DNA of 64,000 nucleotides from Fulvivirga ligni (GTDB lineage Bacteria; Bacteroidota; Bacteroidia; Cytophagales; Cyclobacteriaceae), in assembly GCF_021389935.1 (NCBI RefSeq), contig NZ_CP089979.1, positions 1,283,001 through 1,347,000 of the forward strand, read 5' to 3'. The translations under genes were made by a program, and so were the position numbers. Numbering within the stretch: the first letter of the stretch is position 1; each line of letters opens with the position of its first letter. This document shows positions 54,111-63,488 of the stretch, one piece after another. A model generated the notes under the pieces. The model made no database searches, had not been told where the DNA came from, and saw nothing but the letters and a program-made list of their open reading frames with translations.

Positions 54111-56651
54111 ATGAAGCAATTTTTACGATTGGGAATTACTGTTGTCACTTTACTAGTGATGACGAGCTTTGCTGCCCTGGCCCAAACGGGGACTATCAGC
54201 GGTAAGGTTTTGGACGCGGACAACGGTGAGGCCTTAATTGGGGCTAACGTTGTAGTAAAAGGTACCACTAAGGGTTCTACTACAGACCTGGAAGGTAACT
54301 TTAAGATTGGTAATGTTAATGCGGGTACAAACACAGTGGTGTTAACTTTTATTGGTTACCAAACTAAGGAAGTGAGTGTGGAGGTGTCCTCAGGTCAAGA
54401 TGCAAATGTTGGATCAATTCGTTTAGCTACTGATGCAATAGGTCTAGATGAGGTGCAGGTAATCGCATCAATTGCAGTAGATAGAAAAACTCCAGTTGCA
54501 GTTTCTACGATCAAGCAGTCTCAGATCGAAGCGAAAATAGGAAGTCAGGAGTTTCCTGAAATCTTAAAATCTACTCCAGGTGTCTATGCCACAAAAACTG
54601 GTGGTGGATATGGTGATGGCCGTGTAAACATAAGAGGTTTTAACGATGAGAATGTTGCTGTGTTGATTAATGGTGTTCCCGTTAATGATATGGAAAATGG
54701 AAACGTATACTGGTCTAACTGGGCCGGCTTAACGGATGCTGCTAGAAATATTCAGGTGCAAAGAGGGCTTGGAGCTTCTAAAGTTGCAGTACCTTCTATT
54801 GGCGGTACAATTAACATAATATCTAAGGCTAGTGATTTTGAAAAAGGGGGTAAATTATATCTTGGAACTGGTAATGACGCTTACAGCAAAATCGGTTTTG
54901 GTATCAATACTGGTTTAACCGATAATGGTTGGGCTTTAACTTTATCAGGATCCCGTACGGCCGGAGATGGTTACGTTGATGGAACTGAATTTTTGGGTTT
55001 TGCGTACTATGCAAACATAGCAAAAAAGATTAACGACCAGCATGAAGTTACTTTCACAGCAATTGGTACTCAGCAGCGTCATGGTCAAAGAACAAGCTCT
55101 AGAACAATAGAGACATATGAGGAAGCGCCAAGTGGAATTAAATATAATCCTGATTGGGGATATAAAGATGGCCAAGTTGTTTCTGTTGAGGATAATTTCT
55201 ATCATAAACCTCAATTATCTCTTAATCACTATTGGACCATGAGTGACAGAGCTGAGTTATCTACTGCAGTGTATGCTTCATTTGGAACTGGTGGTGGTGG
55301 TGGTACTGGTGGGAACCTTGATAAAAGTGTTACTACTGGTGGAGCTTATGATCCCATCGATTTAGATTATTTTGTTGAGCAAAATCAGGCTATTGCTGAC
55401 GGTAATGCAGATTCATGGTTGCGCTCTTCTAACAATGACCATAAGTGGTATGGTGTTTTATCATCTTTAAACTACGATCTTACACCTGATTTGAAGTTAT
55501 TAGGTGGACTTGACTTGAGGTATTACAGAGGATCACACTATTATGAGGTTACAGATTTATTAGGAGCAGATTATATTTTGAACAATGATGATATCAACAA
55601 TCCTAATAGAGCTCTAAAAGAAGGAGATAAGTACAACTACAACTATGACGGTATAGTATGGTGGGAAGGAGCTTTTGCTCAAGTTGAATACACTAAAGAT
55701 GCTCTTTCTGCGTTCTTATCAGTTTCTGCATCAAACACGTCTTATTCAAGAGCTGAATATTTTAAAGCAACCCCTGAAAATGAGGAATCTGAAACAGTTA
55801 ACTTTTTTGGATATCAGATTAAAGGTGGCGCAAATTATAATCTAACTAAAAATCACAATGTTTTTGCTAATGTTGGATATTTCGAGAAGGCTCCATTCTT
55901 TCGAAATGTATTCTTGAGCAGAACTTCAAATGATGCTAATACGAATGCGGTTAATGAAAAGATTTTTAGTGCTGAATTAGGTTATGGGTATCGTAGCTCT
56001 AATTTCACAGCTAATATTAATGTTTACAGAACAAAGTGGATAGATAAGGCGGAAGCAAGGACTATACCTGTGGGTGATCAAATCTATTACTTAAACATCA
56101 CTGGTATTGACGCACTGCACCAAGGGGTGGAGGTTGATGCTGCATATTCTTTGACTAAAAACTTCCAATTAACTGGTATGTTATCACTAGGTGACTGGAG
56201 ATGGTTAAATAATGTAGAAAATGCTACTGTGCAAGATGAAGATGGTCAGCAACTTGGTGATCCTATAAATATCTATATCAAAGATTTGAAAGTTGGTGAT
56301 GCTGCTCAGACAACTGCAGCCCTTGGTTTTAGATATACTTTTATTAAGGACTTTACTATTGGAATGGACTATAATTATTATGATAACCTTTATGCATCTT
56401 TTAGCCCTGTAGCGAGAACGAGCGAAAATGTAACAGATGCTTGGGAGGTTCCTGCCTATGGACTTTTTGACGCAATTGTTACTTACAAATTTGAATTGGG
56501 TAGCATGGATGCTTCATTGTTTGGTAATGTTTATAACATAGCAAATACAAAGTATATTGCTGATGCTAATGACAATGGTAATGCATTTAATTCTACTGTA
56601 TATTACGGATTTGGTAGAACTTGGAATTTAGGTCTTAAAATTAATTTTTAA
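54111..56651 (+). CDS. TonB-dependent receptor with carboxypeptidase-regulatory-like N-domain
   Basis: 846 residues. The signal peptide ends ALAQ. An N-terminal CarboxypepD_reg-like beta-sandwich spans about 25-110 (GTISGKVLDADNGEALIGANVVVKG). The plug spans about 125-235 (EFPEILKSTPGVYATKTGGG, VNIRGFNDENVAVLINGVPVNDMENG). A 22-strand barrel runs to the C-terminal WNLGLKINF. It takes up a ligand across the outer membrane with TonB energy. A lipoprotein and a secreted nuclease follow, which suggests nucleic acid fragments as cargo (inference). It is not of the SusC class: I see no SusC signature or SusD partner. Confidence 0.9.
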   Translation: MKQFLRLGITVVTLLVMTSFAALAQTGTISGKVLDADNGEALIGANVVVKGTTKGSTTDLEGNFKIGNVNAGTNTVVLTFIGYQTKEVSVEVSSGQDANVGSIRLATDAIGLDEVQVIASIAVDRKTPVAVSTIKQSQIEAKIGSQEFPEILKSTPGVYATKTGGGYGDGRVNIRGFNDENVAVLINGVPVNDMENGNVYWSNWAGLTDAARNIQVQRGLGASKVAVPSIGGTINIISKASDFEKGGKLYLGTGNDAYSKIGFGINTGLTDNGWALTLSGSRTAGDGYVDGTEFLGFAYYANIAKKINDQHEVTFTAIGTQQRHGQRTSSRTIETYEEAPSGIKYNPDWGYKDGQVVSVEDNFYHKPQLSLNHYWTMSDRAELSTAVYASFGTGGGGGTGGNLDKSVTTGGAYDPIDLDYFVEQNQAIADGNADSWLRSSNNDHKWYGVLSSLNYDLTPDLKLLGGLDLRYYRGSHYYEVTDLLGADYILNNDDINNPNRALKEGDKYNYNYDGIVWWEGAFAQVEYTKDALSAFLSVSASNTSYSRAEYFKATPENEESETVNFFGYQIKGGANYNLTKNHNVFANVGYFEKAPFFRNVFLSRTSNDANTNAVNEKIFSAELGYGYRSSNFTANINVYRTKWIDKAEARTIPVGDQIYYLNITGIDALHQGVEVDAAYSLTKNFQLTGMLSLGDWRWLNNVENATVQDEDGQQLGDPINIYIKDLKVGDAAQTTAALGFRYTFIKDFTIGMDYNYYDNLYASFSPVARTSENVTDAWEVPAYGLFDAIVTYKFELGSMDASLFGNVYNIANTKYIADANDNGNAFNSTVYYGFGRTWNLGLKINF

Positions 56652-56670
56652 TCTATAAGATAAGCTAGAA

Positions 56671-58341
56671 ATGAAAAGATTTAACATAATATTCGGTTTA
56701 TCATTCTTGTCATTAGCTTTAATGACGGCTTGTGACCCTTTAGAAGAGGAAATTGATCAGATTGAAGCTGAATCTTCAATCAATAAAGAGTTGACCATTA
56801 CACTAACTGAAGATGACTACGCATTGCTTGAGGATTTTAAAGTTGGTACATATAATAATTTTTCATCTGAGGATGAAGCGAAGCAATATGTTCCTTACAT
56901 TTTAGAAGAATTGTATCCTCAACTTGGTAATGGCTCATCAATAACGGTAAAATACAATCTTTATAGAGGAAGTTCTGAGTCGGTTTCACAGTATACTGGA
57001 GCTGATAATTATCAATTGACGAAGGAAGATTATGAAGGTATTTCAACTGATGCTGGCAAGTATGAATATTTGAATGATCAATATCCAGCTAAAAATTATA
57101 TTCCATCGATATTGTCAGATACATTAAAGGATGCGGAAGATGGGGAATTAGTGGCAGTTAACTATTCCTATTCATCCACTGCATATGGTCAGACTACTAG
57201 TGTCTATTCAGAAAACTTTAATGATGCGGCTAGCTTTAATCCATTTGCCGCAGTCTCAGTAACAGGAGATCAAGAGTGGGAATGGAGCTCTTATTCAGGA
57301 GATGGTTTTGCTAAAATTAGCGGTTTTGCTGGCAGTGCAAATGAAAATTTTGATTATTTGATTACACCCGCTATTGATCTTAGTGGTTTTGCAGGTGGTA
57401 ACCTAACTGTTAATCATGCTATCAACTACCGTACTTCTGCAGTCTTCGGAGAGGATATCGCAGTGTTAATTTCTACAGATTATGGTGTTGTAGGTGAGCC
57501 TACATGGACTTCGCTAGAATTTGACACATGGCCTGCAGGAAATAATTGGACATTTGTTGATTCAAAGGTTGATATTAGTGATTATGCTGGAGAGACAGTT
57601 TATTTAGCATTTAAGTATACCTCCACATCATCTGATGCCGCTACATGGGAAGTTAGCTCTATTCTAATTGGTGAGTCTACGAGTCTTGATTATAAGAACT
57701 TATTCTATACTTATAATGCAGAGTCTGGTAAATGGTCAATGGTTGATCAAGATGCGGTTTATTATTTAAACTCTGATGATTATGATGCAATGGGAGCGCC
57801 TGGAGCTTATGATAACTTTAGTAGTTCAACACCGGCTGACTCATATATTCCGACATTCTTAACACAGAAGTATCCTTATGCACAGGAAGAGCAAGAAATA
57901 GTTGTTGTTTATAAGTATTACTCAAGCTCGTCCGGAGGGTTGCAAACCAGAGGTAACGTCTATACCTTCTTAGAAGGTTCATGGAGTGGGTATGCTAGTG
58001 AGATAGAGGCAGAATTGCAATTTGGAAAAGAGAATGGTGTTTGGGTTCCTGATAATACAATAAGGTATACTTTTACGACTGACGATTTTTCAGCAGTGGC
58101 AGAGAATGAAGAACTGGGAACAGCTGCAGCTAGAGATAACTTAGCTACTTACGGTAATTTTAGTACATACAACTGGACTTTGGCTGAGATAGATGAAGCT
58201 GTTGGGTTTATCTTAAAGAAGAATTTTCCTAATAGTGAAGTAGGACAGAAATACTTGGTTTCTTTCGATAGTTACCCAAGCGGTCTATTGACTACTCATC
58301 TTATTCTAAATAGCGAAGGTAATTACGTGCCTGTTAATTAA
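56671..58341 (+). CDS. Surface lipoprotein with four unnamed repeats around a choice-of-anchor-J-like domain
   Basis: 556 residues. Lipobox LMTAC with Cys21. A repeated module of about 55-85 residues follows the pattern 'L..DY......Y.NF.....A..YIP.IL...YP....G....V.Y..Y'. Two copies come first (about 45-105 and 108-168), and two near the end (about 365-425 and 465-545). Between them, about 175-335 (YSENFND..SFNPF, DYLITPAIDLSGF, VYLAFKYTSTSSDAATWEVSSILIG) is a jelly-roll of the choice-of-anchor-J/cleaved-adhesin type. It starts 20 bases after the receptor gene, so it is probably its surface partner in place of a SusD. The repeat family is not known to me. Confidence 0.75.
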   Translation: MKRFNIIFGLSFLSLALMTACDPLEEEIDQIEAESSINKELTITLTEDDYALLEDFKVGTYNNFSSEDEAKQYVPYILEELYPQLGNGSSITVKYNLYRGSSESVSQYTGADNYQLTKEDYEGISTDAGKYEYLNDQYPAKNYIPSILSDTLKDAEDGELVAVNYSYSSTAYGQTTSVYSENFNDAASFNPFAAVSVTGDQEWEWSSYSGDGFAKISGFAGSANENFDYLITPAIDLSGFAGGNLTVNHAINYRTSAVFGEDIAVLISTDYGVVGEPTWTSLEFDTWPAGNNWTFVDSKVDISDYAGETVYLAFKYTSTSSDAATWEVSSILIGESTSLDYKNLFYTYNAESGKWSMVDQDAVYYLNSDDYDAMGAPGAYDNFSSSTPADSYIPTFLTQKYPYAQEEQEIVVVYKYYSSSSGGLQTRGNVYTFLEGSWSGYASEIEAELQFGKENGVWVPDNTIRYTFTTDDFSAVAENEELGTAAARDNLATYGNFSTYNWTLAEIDEAVGFILKKNFPNSEVGQKYLVSFDSYPSGLLTTHLILNSEGNYVPVN

Positions 58342-58360
58342 CGTGAGATAACACATCTTA

Positions 58361-58393
58361 GAAAGGCTGCCCGATAAGGCAGCCTTTCTTATT
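58361..58393 (+). terminator. Terminator between the lipoprotein and nuclease genes
   Basis: An 11-bp perfect stem, GAAAGGCTGCC (58361-58371) with GGCAGCCTTTC (58378-58388), then TTATTT. It implies that the nuclease gene is at least partly transcribed separately from the receptor pair. Confidence 0.7.
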
Positions 58394-58416
58394 TAAAGAT
58401 ATAGACAATTTAAAAA

Positions 58417-61320
58417 ATGGTAAAATTTATTTTTTCACTTGAGAATAAGCCGATATGGAGGCGTTTTTCAGCTTTAATTTTATTTTTAGTTGTAATAATA
58501 GGTTCTGCTTATTCTCAAATACCAGATAACTACTACATAGGTGCAGAAGGAGAGTCAGGAGAGGAATTGAAGTTAATTCTTCACAACATCATTAGAAATC
58601 ACAAACGTTTTTCATACAGCCAGGTAAAAGATTTTATATCAGAGGCAGATGCCGATCCTCAAATTCAAGGGAACATATTACTTTTTTATTCAGGCCGATC
58701 AATGGACTTCGCGGATATAGGTATTGGTGGGAATGACTGGAACAGAGAGCATATATGGGCCAAATCTCATGGATTCCCAGAGGAATCAGATACGGCCTAT
58801 ACCGATTTTCATCATTTAAGACCCTCTGATGCTTCAGTCAATACGAATAGAAGTAATAAAGACTTTAATAATGTCCCTCACACCGAGGCAAATGAAGAAG
58901 GAGAAGCACCAGACACTTATACTAATGATAACTTTTGGGAGCCCAAGGATGAGGTAAAAGGTGATGTCGCAAGAATGCTTTTTTACATGGATGTGAGATA
59001 CGAAAGTAGTGTATTGGACTTAGAACTTGTCGATAGAATTAGTCACTCAGGCGATCCGGAACTCGGGGTGTTACATACACTATTAGAATGGCATAATCTC
59101 GATCCTGTAGACCAAAGCGAAATTGATAGGAATAATGCCGTATTTGAATGGCAGGAGAATAGAAACCCATTTGTGGATCATCCAGAGTGGGTTGCTGCTG
59201 TGTATGGAGCGGCTGATGAACCTTTACTGTTGTTAAATACAGACTCATTTAATGCAGATTTTGGCTTAGTGGAAGCCGGTTCATCAAAAACACAAGTATA
59301 TGCTGTGAATAGCTATGACCTTGAAGGTGATGTCACTGTAACAGTAGAGGCTCCTTTTTCTTTATCATTAGATAATGAAAGCTGGACTAATTCATTGACT
59401 ATCAATAACGAAGTAGGTGAAGAGCAGATTAACGAAATTTATTTAAGATTCTCCCCTACTGAAGAGGGTGCATTCAGTTCTACAGTGTCACACTCTACTA
59501 CAGGTGCGGTTACTAGAAGCTTCGAGGTACAAGGTGAAGAAGGTACTATAGAGGTAATGACGATTGCAGAGGCCAGATCAATGCCGCTAGATGCAGTGGT
59601 TTATGTGTCAGGTGTGGTAATAGACGCTGGAAATAATAGTGCTAATAATAGGGTAATTTATGACGGAACTGCCGGCATAATGGTGAGAAGTTTTGATGCG
59701 GGTAATGAATCAGCCAATTTGAGTCTAGGCGATAGTATTCTGGTTTCAGGTATATTAGACTCTTATAATGAACTTCTTCAGATATCTAAGTCACCAATAA
59801 CTATTGAGGTTTTAAAGCAAGGTGTTGAATTACCGGAACCTCAGGAGGTAACAATTGCTAATATTGATGAAGATTATGAGTCTGAGCTCGTTTTAATCAA
59901 GAATGTGAGATTTGAGGATTCAGGCAATTTTGCTGGAGGAGGTTCAAGTGGTAACTTTACTATTACAGATGGAGTAAATGACTTCACTTTTAGAATTGGT
60001 GATAGTAATCACCCTTTAGTAGGTCAACCTATTCCGTCTGGTACATTTGATCTTATTGGTATTATAGGGCAATTCCAAAGTGACTATCAAATATCTCCTA
60101 GAACGTCTGATGACTTGATTTTTAATACTTCTGAAGAACCTTTATTGTCACTAAATTTAGATTCTTTTGATACGGATTTTGGAGTAGTAGAGGCTGGCTC
60201 CTCCAAGACTCAGGTCTATGCACTATTCGGCTATGATTTAGATGACGACGTAACCGTAACAGTTGAAGCTCCTTTTTCTTTATCATTAGATAATGAAAAC
60301 TGGACTAATTCATTAAATATTACCAATGAAGAAGGTGATCAGCAGACCAATCAAATTTATTTAAGATTCTCACCTCTTCAAGAAGGTTCTTTTACATCTA
60401 TGGTATCTCATTCCTCAACGGGAGCGGAGAGTAAAAGCTTTGAGGTAGTAGGAGAAGAGGGAATAATTGAAGTCATGACTATTGCGGAGGCCAGAACACA
60501 ATCTTTAGATGCTGTTGTTATGGTTTCAGGTGTGGTTATAGATGCAGGAAATAATAATGCTAATAACAGAGTCATCTACGACGGAACCGCGGGCATAATG
60601 GTTCGAAGCTTTGATGCAGGAAATGAATCTGCTAATCTGGCTCAAGGTGATAGTATTCTTGTTTCTGGGATATTAGATTCTTATAACAACTTGCTTCAAA
60701 TTTCTAAATCACCGATAACCATAGAGATTTTAAAGCATAATGTTGCTTTACCAGAGCCTCAGGAGGTGACCATTGCTGAAGTGAATGAGGACTATGAATC
60801 AGAGCTGGTACTTATTAAAAATGTAAGCTTTAAAGAAACAGGCGTATTTGCTGGTGGCGGTTCTGACGGTAATTTCACTATTACTGATGGTTCTAATGAT
60901 ATTACTTTTAGAATAGGTGATAGCAATCACCCGCTTGTAGGTGAGAGCATCCCAACTGATAATTTTGATTTAATCGGTATTGTTGGTCAGTTCCAGAATG
61001 ATTACCAGGTTTCTCCAAGAACGCAGGAGGATTTGATATTCAACGCGGGCCCTGATCCAGGTGATGTAACAGGATTTGATGAACTCATTGAAGCTGGAAT
61101 TTCTGCTTATCCTAACCCAATCTCTGATGTTTTATACATTGAGTCAACAGGCGGAGCATCATTTGAGTACAAAATCATGACTGTGAATGGAAACATTCTT
61201 GTAAATAAAAAAGGTGCAGATGTAGTAGCTGAGAATATTAGCGGCTTTGCATCAGGCTTATACCTATTGACTATTACCTCTGAATCAAAGACTTATACTA
61301 TAAAAGTCATCAAAGAGTAA
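58417..61320 (+). CDS. T9SS-exported endonuclease I with a 306-residue tandem duplication
   Basis: 967 residues. A signal peptide (about 18-34) ends AYSQ. The endonuclease I (His-Me finger) domain is about 35-265: catalytic WNREHIWAKSHGF and DFHHLRPSDASVN, with N..RSNKDFNN. Two copies of a 306-residue unit start at residues 268 and 574. Each has an Ig-like half (LLLNTDSFNADFG..., FSLSLDNESWTNSL) and an OB-fold/DUF5689-like half (VYVSGVVIDAGNNSANNRVIYDGTAGIMV). The C-terminal T9SS sorting domain begins around AYPNPISDV (about 895). It should cut extracellular DNA or RNA at or outside the cell surface. Confidence 0.88.
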   Translation: MVKFIFSLENKPIWRRFSALILFLVVIIGSAYSQIPDNYYIGAEGESGEELKLILHNIIRNHKRFSYSQVKDFISEADADPQIQGNILLFYSGRSMDFADIGIGGNDWNREHIWAKSHGFPEESDTAYTDFHHLRPSDASVNTNRSNKDFNNVPHTEANEEGEAPDTYTNDNFWEPKDEVKGDVARMLFYMDVRYESSVLDLELVDRISHSGDPELGVLHTLLEWHNLDPVDQSEIDRNNAVFEWQENRNPFVDHPEWVAAVYGAADEPLLLLNTDSFNADFGLVEAGSSKTQVYAVNSYDLEGDVTVTVEAPFSLSLDNESWTNSLTINNEVGEEQINEIYLRFSPTEEGAFSSTVSHSTTGAVTRSFEVQGEEGTIEVMTIAEARSMPLDAVVYVSGVVIDAGNNSANNRVIYDGTAGIMVRSFDAGNESANLSLGDSILVSGILDSYNELLQISKSPITIEVLKQGVELPEPQEVTIANIDEDYESELVLIKNVRFEDSGNFAGGGSSGNFTITDGVNDFTFRIGDSNHPLVGQPIPSGTFDLIGIIGQFQSDYQISPRTSDDLIFNTSEEPLLSLNLDSFDTDFGVVEAGSSKTQVYALFGYDLDDDVTVTVEAPFSLSLDNENWTNSLNITNEEGDQQTNQIYLRFSPLQEGSFTSMVSHSSTGAESKSFEVVGEEGIIEVMTIAEARTQSLDAVVMVSGVVIDAGNNNANNRVIYDGTAGIMVRSFDAGNESANLAQGDSILVSGILDSYNNLLQISKSPITIEILKHNVALPEPQEVTIAEVNEDYESELVLIKNVSFKETGVFAGGGSDGNFTITDGSNDITFRIGDSNHPLVGESIPTDNFDLIGIVGQFQNDYQVSPRTQEDLIFNAGPDPGDVTGFDELIEAGISAYPNPISDVLYIESTGGASFEYKIMTVNGNILVNKKGADVVAENISGFASGLYLLTITSESKTYTIKVIKE

Positions 61321-61341
61321 TAAATAAACAATTTGTTAACA

Positions 61342-61381
61342 AAAAGGCTACTTCATGTTTTGAGGTAGCCTTTTGTTTTTT
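61342..61381 (+). terminator. Terminator of the nuclease gene
   Basis: 61342-61355 pairs with 61361-61374 (AAAAGGCTAC/GTAGCCTTTT core plus four more pairs, one G-U). A T-run GTTTTTTC follows. It lies 21 bases after the nuclease stop and before ppk1. Confidence 0.72.
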
Positions 61382-61418
61382 CTTCAACTTTCAGCCAACG
61401 TGATTGTTAAAATATAAA

Positions 61419-63488
61419 ATGGAGGAAATTGATAAGTACTATGATAGAGAGCTAAGTTGGCTTTCTTTCAATAAGAGAGTTTTAATGGAGGCAGCAGATG
61501 AGAATGTGCCTCTCTATGAAAGGGTTAAATTTTTGGCTATCTATTCATCTAATCTTGATGAGTTTTTTAGAGTTCGGGTAGCTTCAATCAGAAGTATTGT
61601 TGATATCGATAAGAAAAAGATCAACAAGAAGTTCAATAAAAAATATAATAGCAGTCCTAAGGAGATATTAGAACAAATTCATGAAGAAGTTCATGAGCAG
61701 CAGGAAGAATTTGGTAGAATAAAGCGGGAGGTGATTATTCCTGAACTGAAAAAGGAAGGGGTAATTTTCTATCGGGATGAACCAATTATAGAGGCTCATA
61801 ATGCTCCGGCCGCGCATTATTTTAAGAGTAAGATACTTTCTTATATGCAACCGGTTATTCTTACCAGGCCCAATAGTCAAACACCATATTTAAATAATAA
61901 AGAGCTTTATTTTGCCATAATTTTAAAGAATGAGCATGGTGAAATAGAGTATGCTCATTTAAATATTCCGACGAATGAACTCCCAAGGTTTGTAGAGCTG
62001 CCTAAAACGGATGGATACTATTATTACATAGCGATAGATGATATTATCAGAGAGAATTTAGATTTTCTTTTCCCTAATTATAAAGTTTTAGGGGCATATT
62101 CAGTGAAGCTGAACAGAGATGCAGATTTAAATATAGACGACGAATATTCGGGAAATCTGGTAAAGAAAATTCGAAAGCAAATAGAAAAGAGGAATCTTGG
62201 GGTGCCTAGTCGTTTTCTTTATGATAGTGATATGCCGAAGGAGCTACTTCAGTTTCTAAAGGATAAGTTTGAATTAGACGACGATGATGTGGTGGCAGGA
62301 GGTAAATACCACAATATGCATGACCTGTTTCAGCTGCCAAATCCATTAAAGCCAAAGCTGGAGAATGAACCTTTAGAGACTATAAGAAAGCACCAACTGG
62401 AAAACTCAAAATCGATATTTTCTGCTATAGATCAGGGGGATGTGATGCTTCACTTTCCCTACCAGAGCTATGATTATGTGCTGCGGTTATTCAATGAAGC
62501 TGCATTAGATCCTGATGTGACTGAAATAAAGGCTACGTTCTACAGAATAGCGGCTAACTCATTCATTAGTAATGCGTTGATTAGTGCTGCCAATAATGGT
62601 AAAAAGGTTACTGTATTTGTGGAGATTAAGGCAAGGTTTGATGAAAAAAATAACCTTATCTGGGCTGAAAAGATGGAGCAAGCTGGAATTACTATAATCT
62701 ATAGCATACCAGGATTAAAAGTGCATGCCAAGGTAGCTCTGATTACCAAGAAAAATAAAGAGGGTGAAAGCGTGAATTATGGTTATTTTAGCACCGGGAA
62801 TTTTAATGAAAAAACGGCTGAAATATACGCTGATGAAGCGCTTCTCTCTAAAAATGAGTCACTTACCAATGAGCTGAATAACGTATTTTCTTATCTGAAG
62901 TCGCAAGAGGAGATCCCTGAATTTAAAGAACTATTAGTAGCTCAATTCAATATCACTGACCGCTTTAAGTCTCTGGTAGATCAGGAAATTGAAAATGTAC
63001 AGGCGGGTAAGAAAGGTCATATTATCCTTAAACTCAATAACCTACAGGATCATATCATGATTGATAAGCTGTATGAAGCTAGTCAGGCGGGGGTGAAAGT
63101 TGAGTTAATAGTTAGAGCGATCTGCTGTATTAGAGCTGGAGTGCCCGGCCTTAGTGAGAATATTACCGTAAGACGAATTGTAGATAGGTATTTAGAGCAT
63201 TCCAGATGCTTCTATTTCTACAATAATGGAAATGATCTTCTTTATCAAGGTTCTGCTGACTGGATGAAAAGGAATCTCTACAGAAGAATTGAGGTGGTAT
63301 TCCCAATATTAGATCCACTATTAAAGTCGGAGATAATGAAATTATTAGATATTCAGCTAAAGGATAATGTAAAAGCCTGTTTGTTAGACAGTAATCTAAA
63401 TAACGTGAGAATAAACGACCATCAACCGAAAGTACACGCTCAGGTAGATTTTCACAGGTGGTTAGAGAAGAAGGAGACTAGTGTTTAA
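61419..63488 (+). CDS. ppk1: Polyphosphate kinase 1
   Basis: 689 residues from the ATG at 61419 (the longer frame begins at a TTG). It polymerises the gamma-phosphate of ATP into polyphosphate. Start EIDKYYDRELSWLSFNKRVL, then HFPYQSYDYVLRL. His436 in GLKVHAKVALI matches the autophosphorylated histidine of the E. coli enzyme, and His594 in LEHSRCFYF the second conserved histidine. SADWMKRNLYRRIEVVFPI closes the phospholipase-D-like fold. Cytoplasmic or membrane associated. It converges on, and overlaps by 11 bases, a PycTM-type gene. Confidence 0.95.
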   Translation: MEEIDKYYDRELSWLSFNKRVLMEAADENVPLYERVKFLAIYSSNLDEFFRVRVASIRSIVDIDKKKINKKFNKKYNSSPKEILEQIHEEVHEQQEEFGRIKREVIIPELKKEGVIFYRDEPIIEAHNAPAAHYFKSKILSYMQPVILTRPNSQTPYLNNKELYFAIILKNEHGEIEYAHLNIPTNELPRFVELPKTDGYYYYIAIDDIIRENLDFLFPNYKVLGAYSVKLNRDADLNIDDEYSGNLVKKIRKQIEKRNLGVPSRFLYDSDMPKELLQFLKDKFELDDDDVVAGGKYHNMHDLFQLPNPLKPKLENEPLETIRKHQLENSKSIFSAIDQGDVMLHFPYQSYDYVLRLFNEAALDPDVTEIKATFYRIAANSFISNALISAANNGKKVTVFVEIKARFDEKNNLIWAEKMEQAGITIIYSIPGLKVHAKVALITKKNKEGESVNYGYFSTGNFNEKTAEIYADEALLSKNESLTNELNNVFSYLKSQEEIPEFKELLVAQFNITDRFKSLVDQEIENVQAGKKGHIILKLNNLQDHIMIDKLYEASQAGVKVELIVRAICCIRAGVPGLSENITVRRIVDRYLEHSRCFYFYNNGNDLLYQGSADWMKRNLYRRIEVVFPILDPLLKSEIMKLLDIQLKDNVKACLLDSNLNNVRINDHQPKVHAQVDFHRWLEKKETSV

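Noticed and set aside
54111-58341. SusC/SusD glycan-utilisation pair
   Set aside because: The lipoprotein has jelly-roll and unknown repeats rather than the TPR-like SusD fold, and no glycoside hydrolase is near; a nuclease is.
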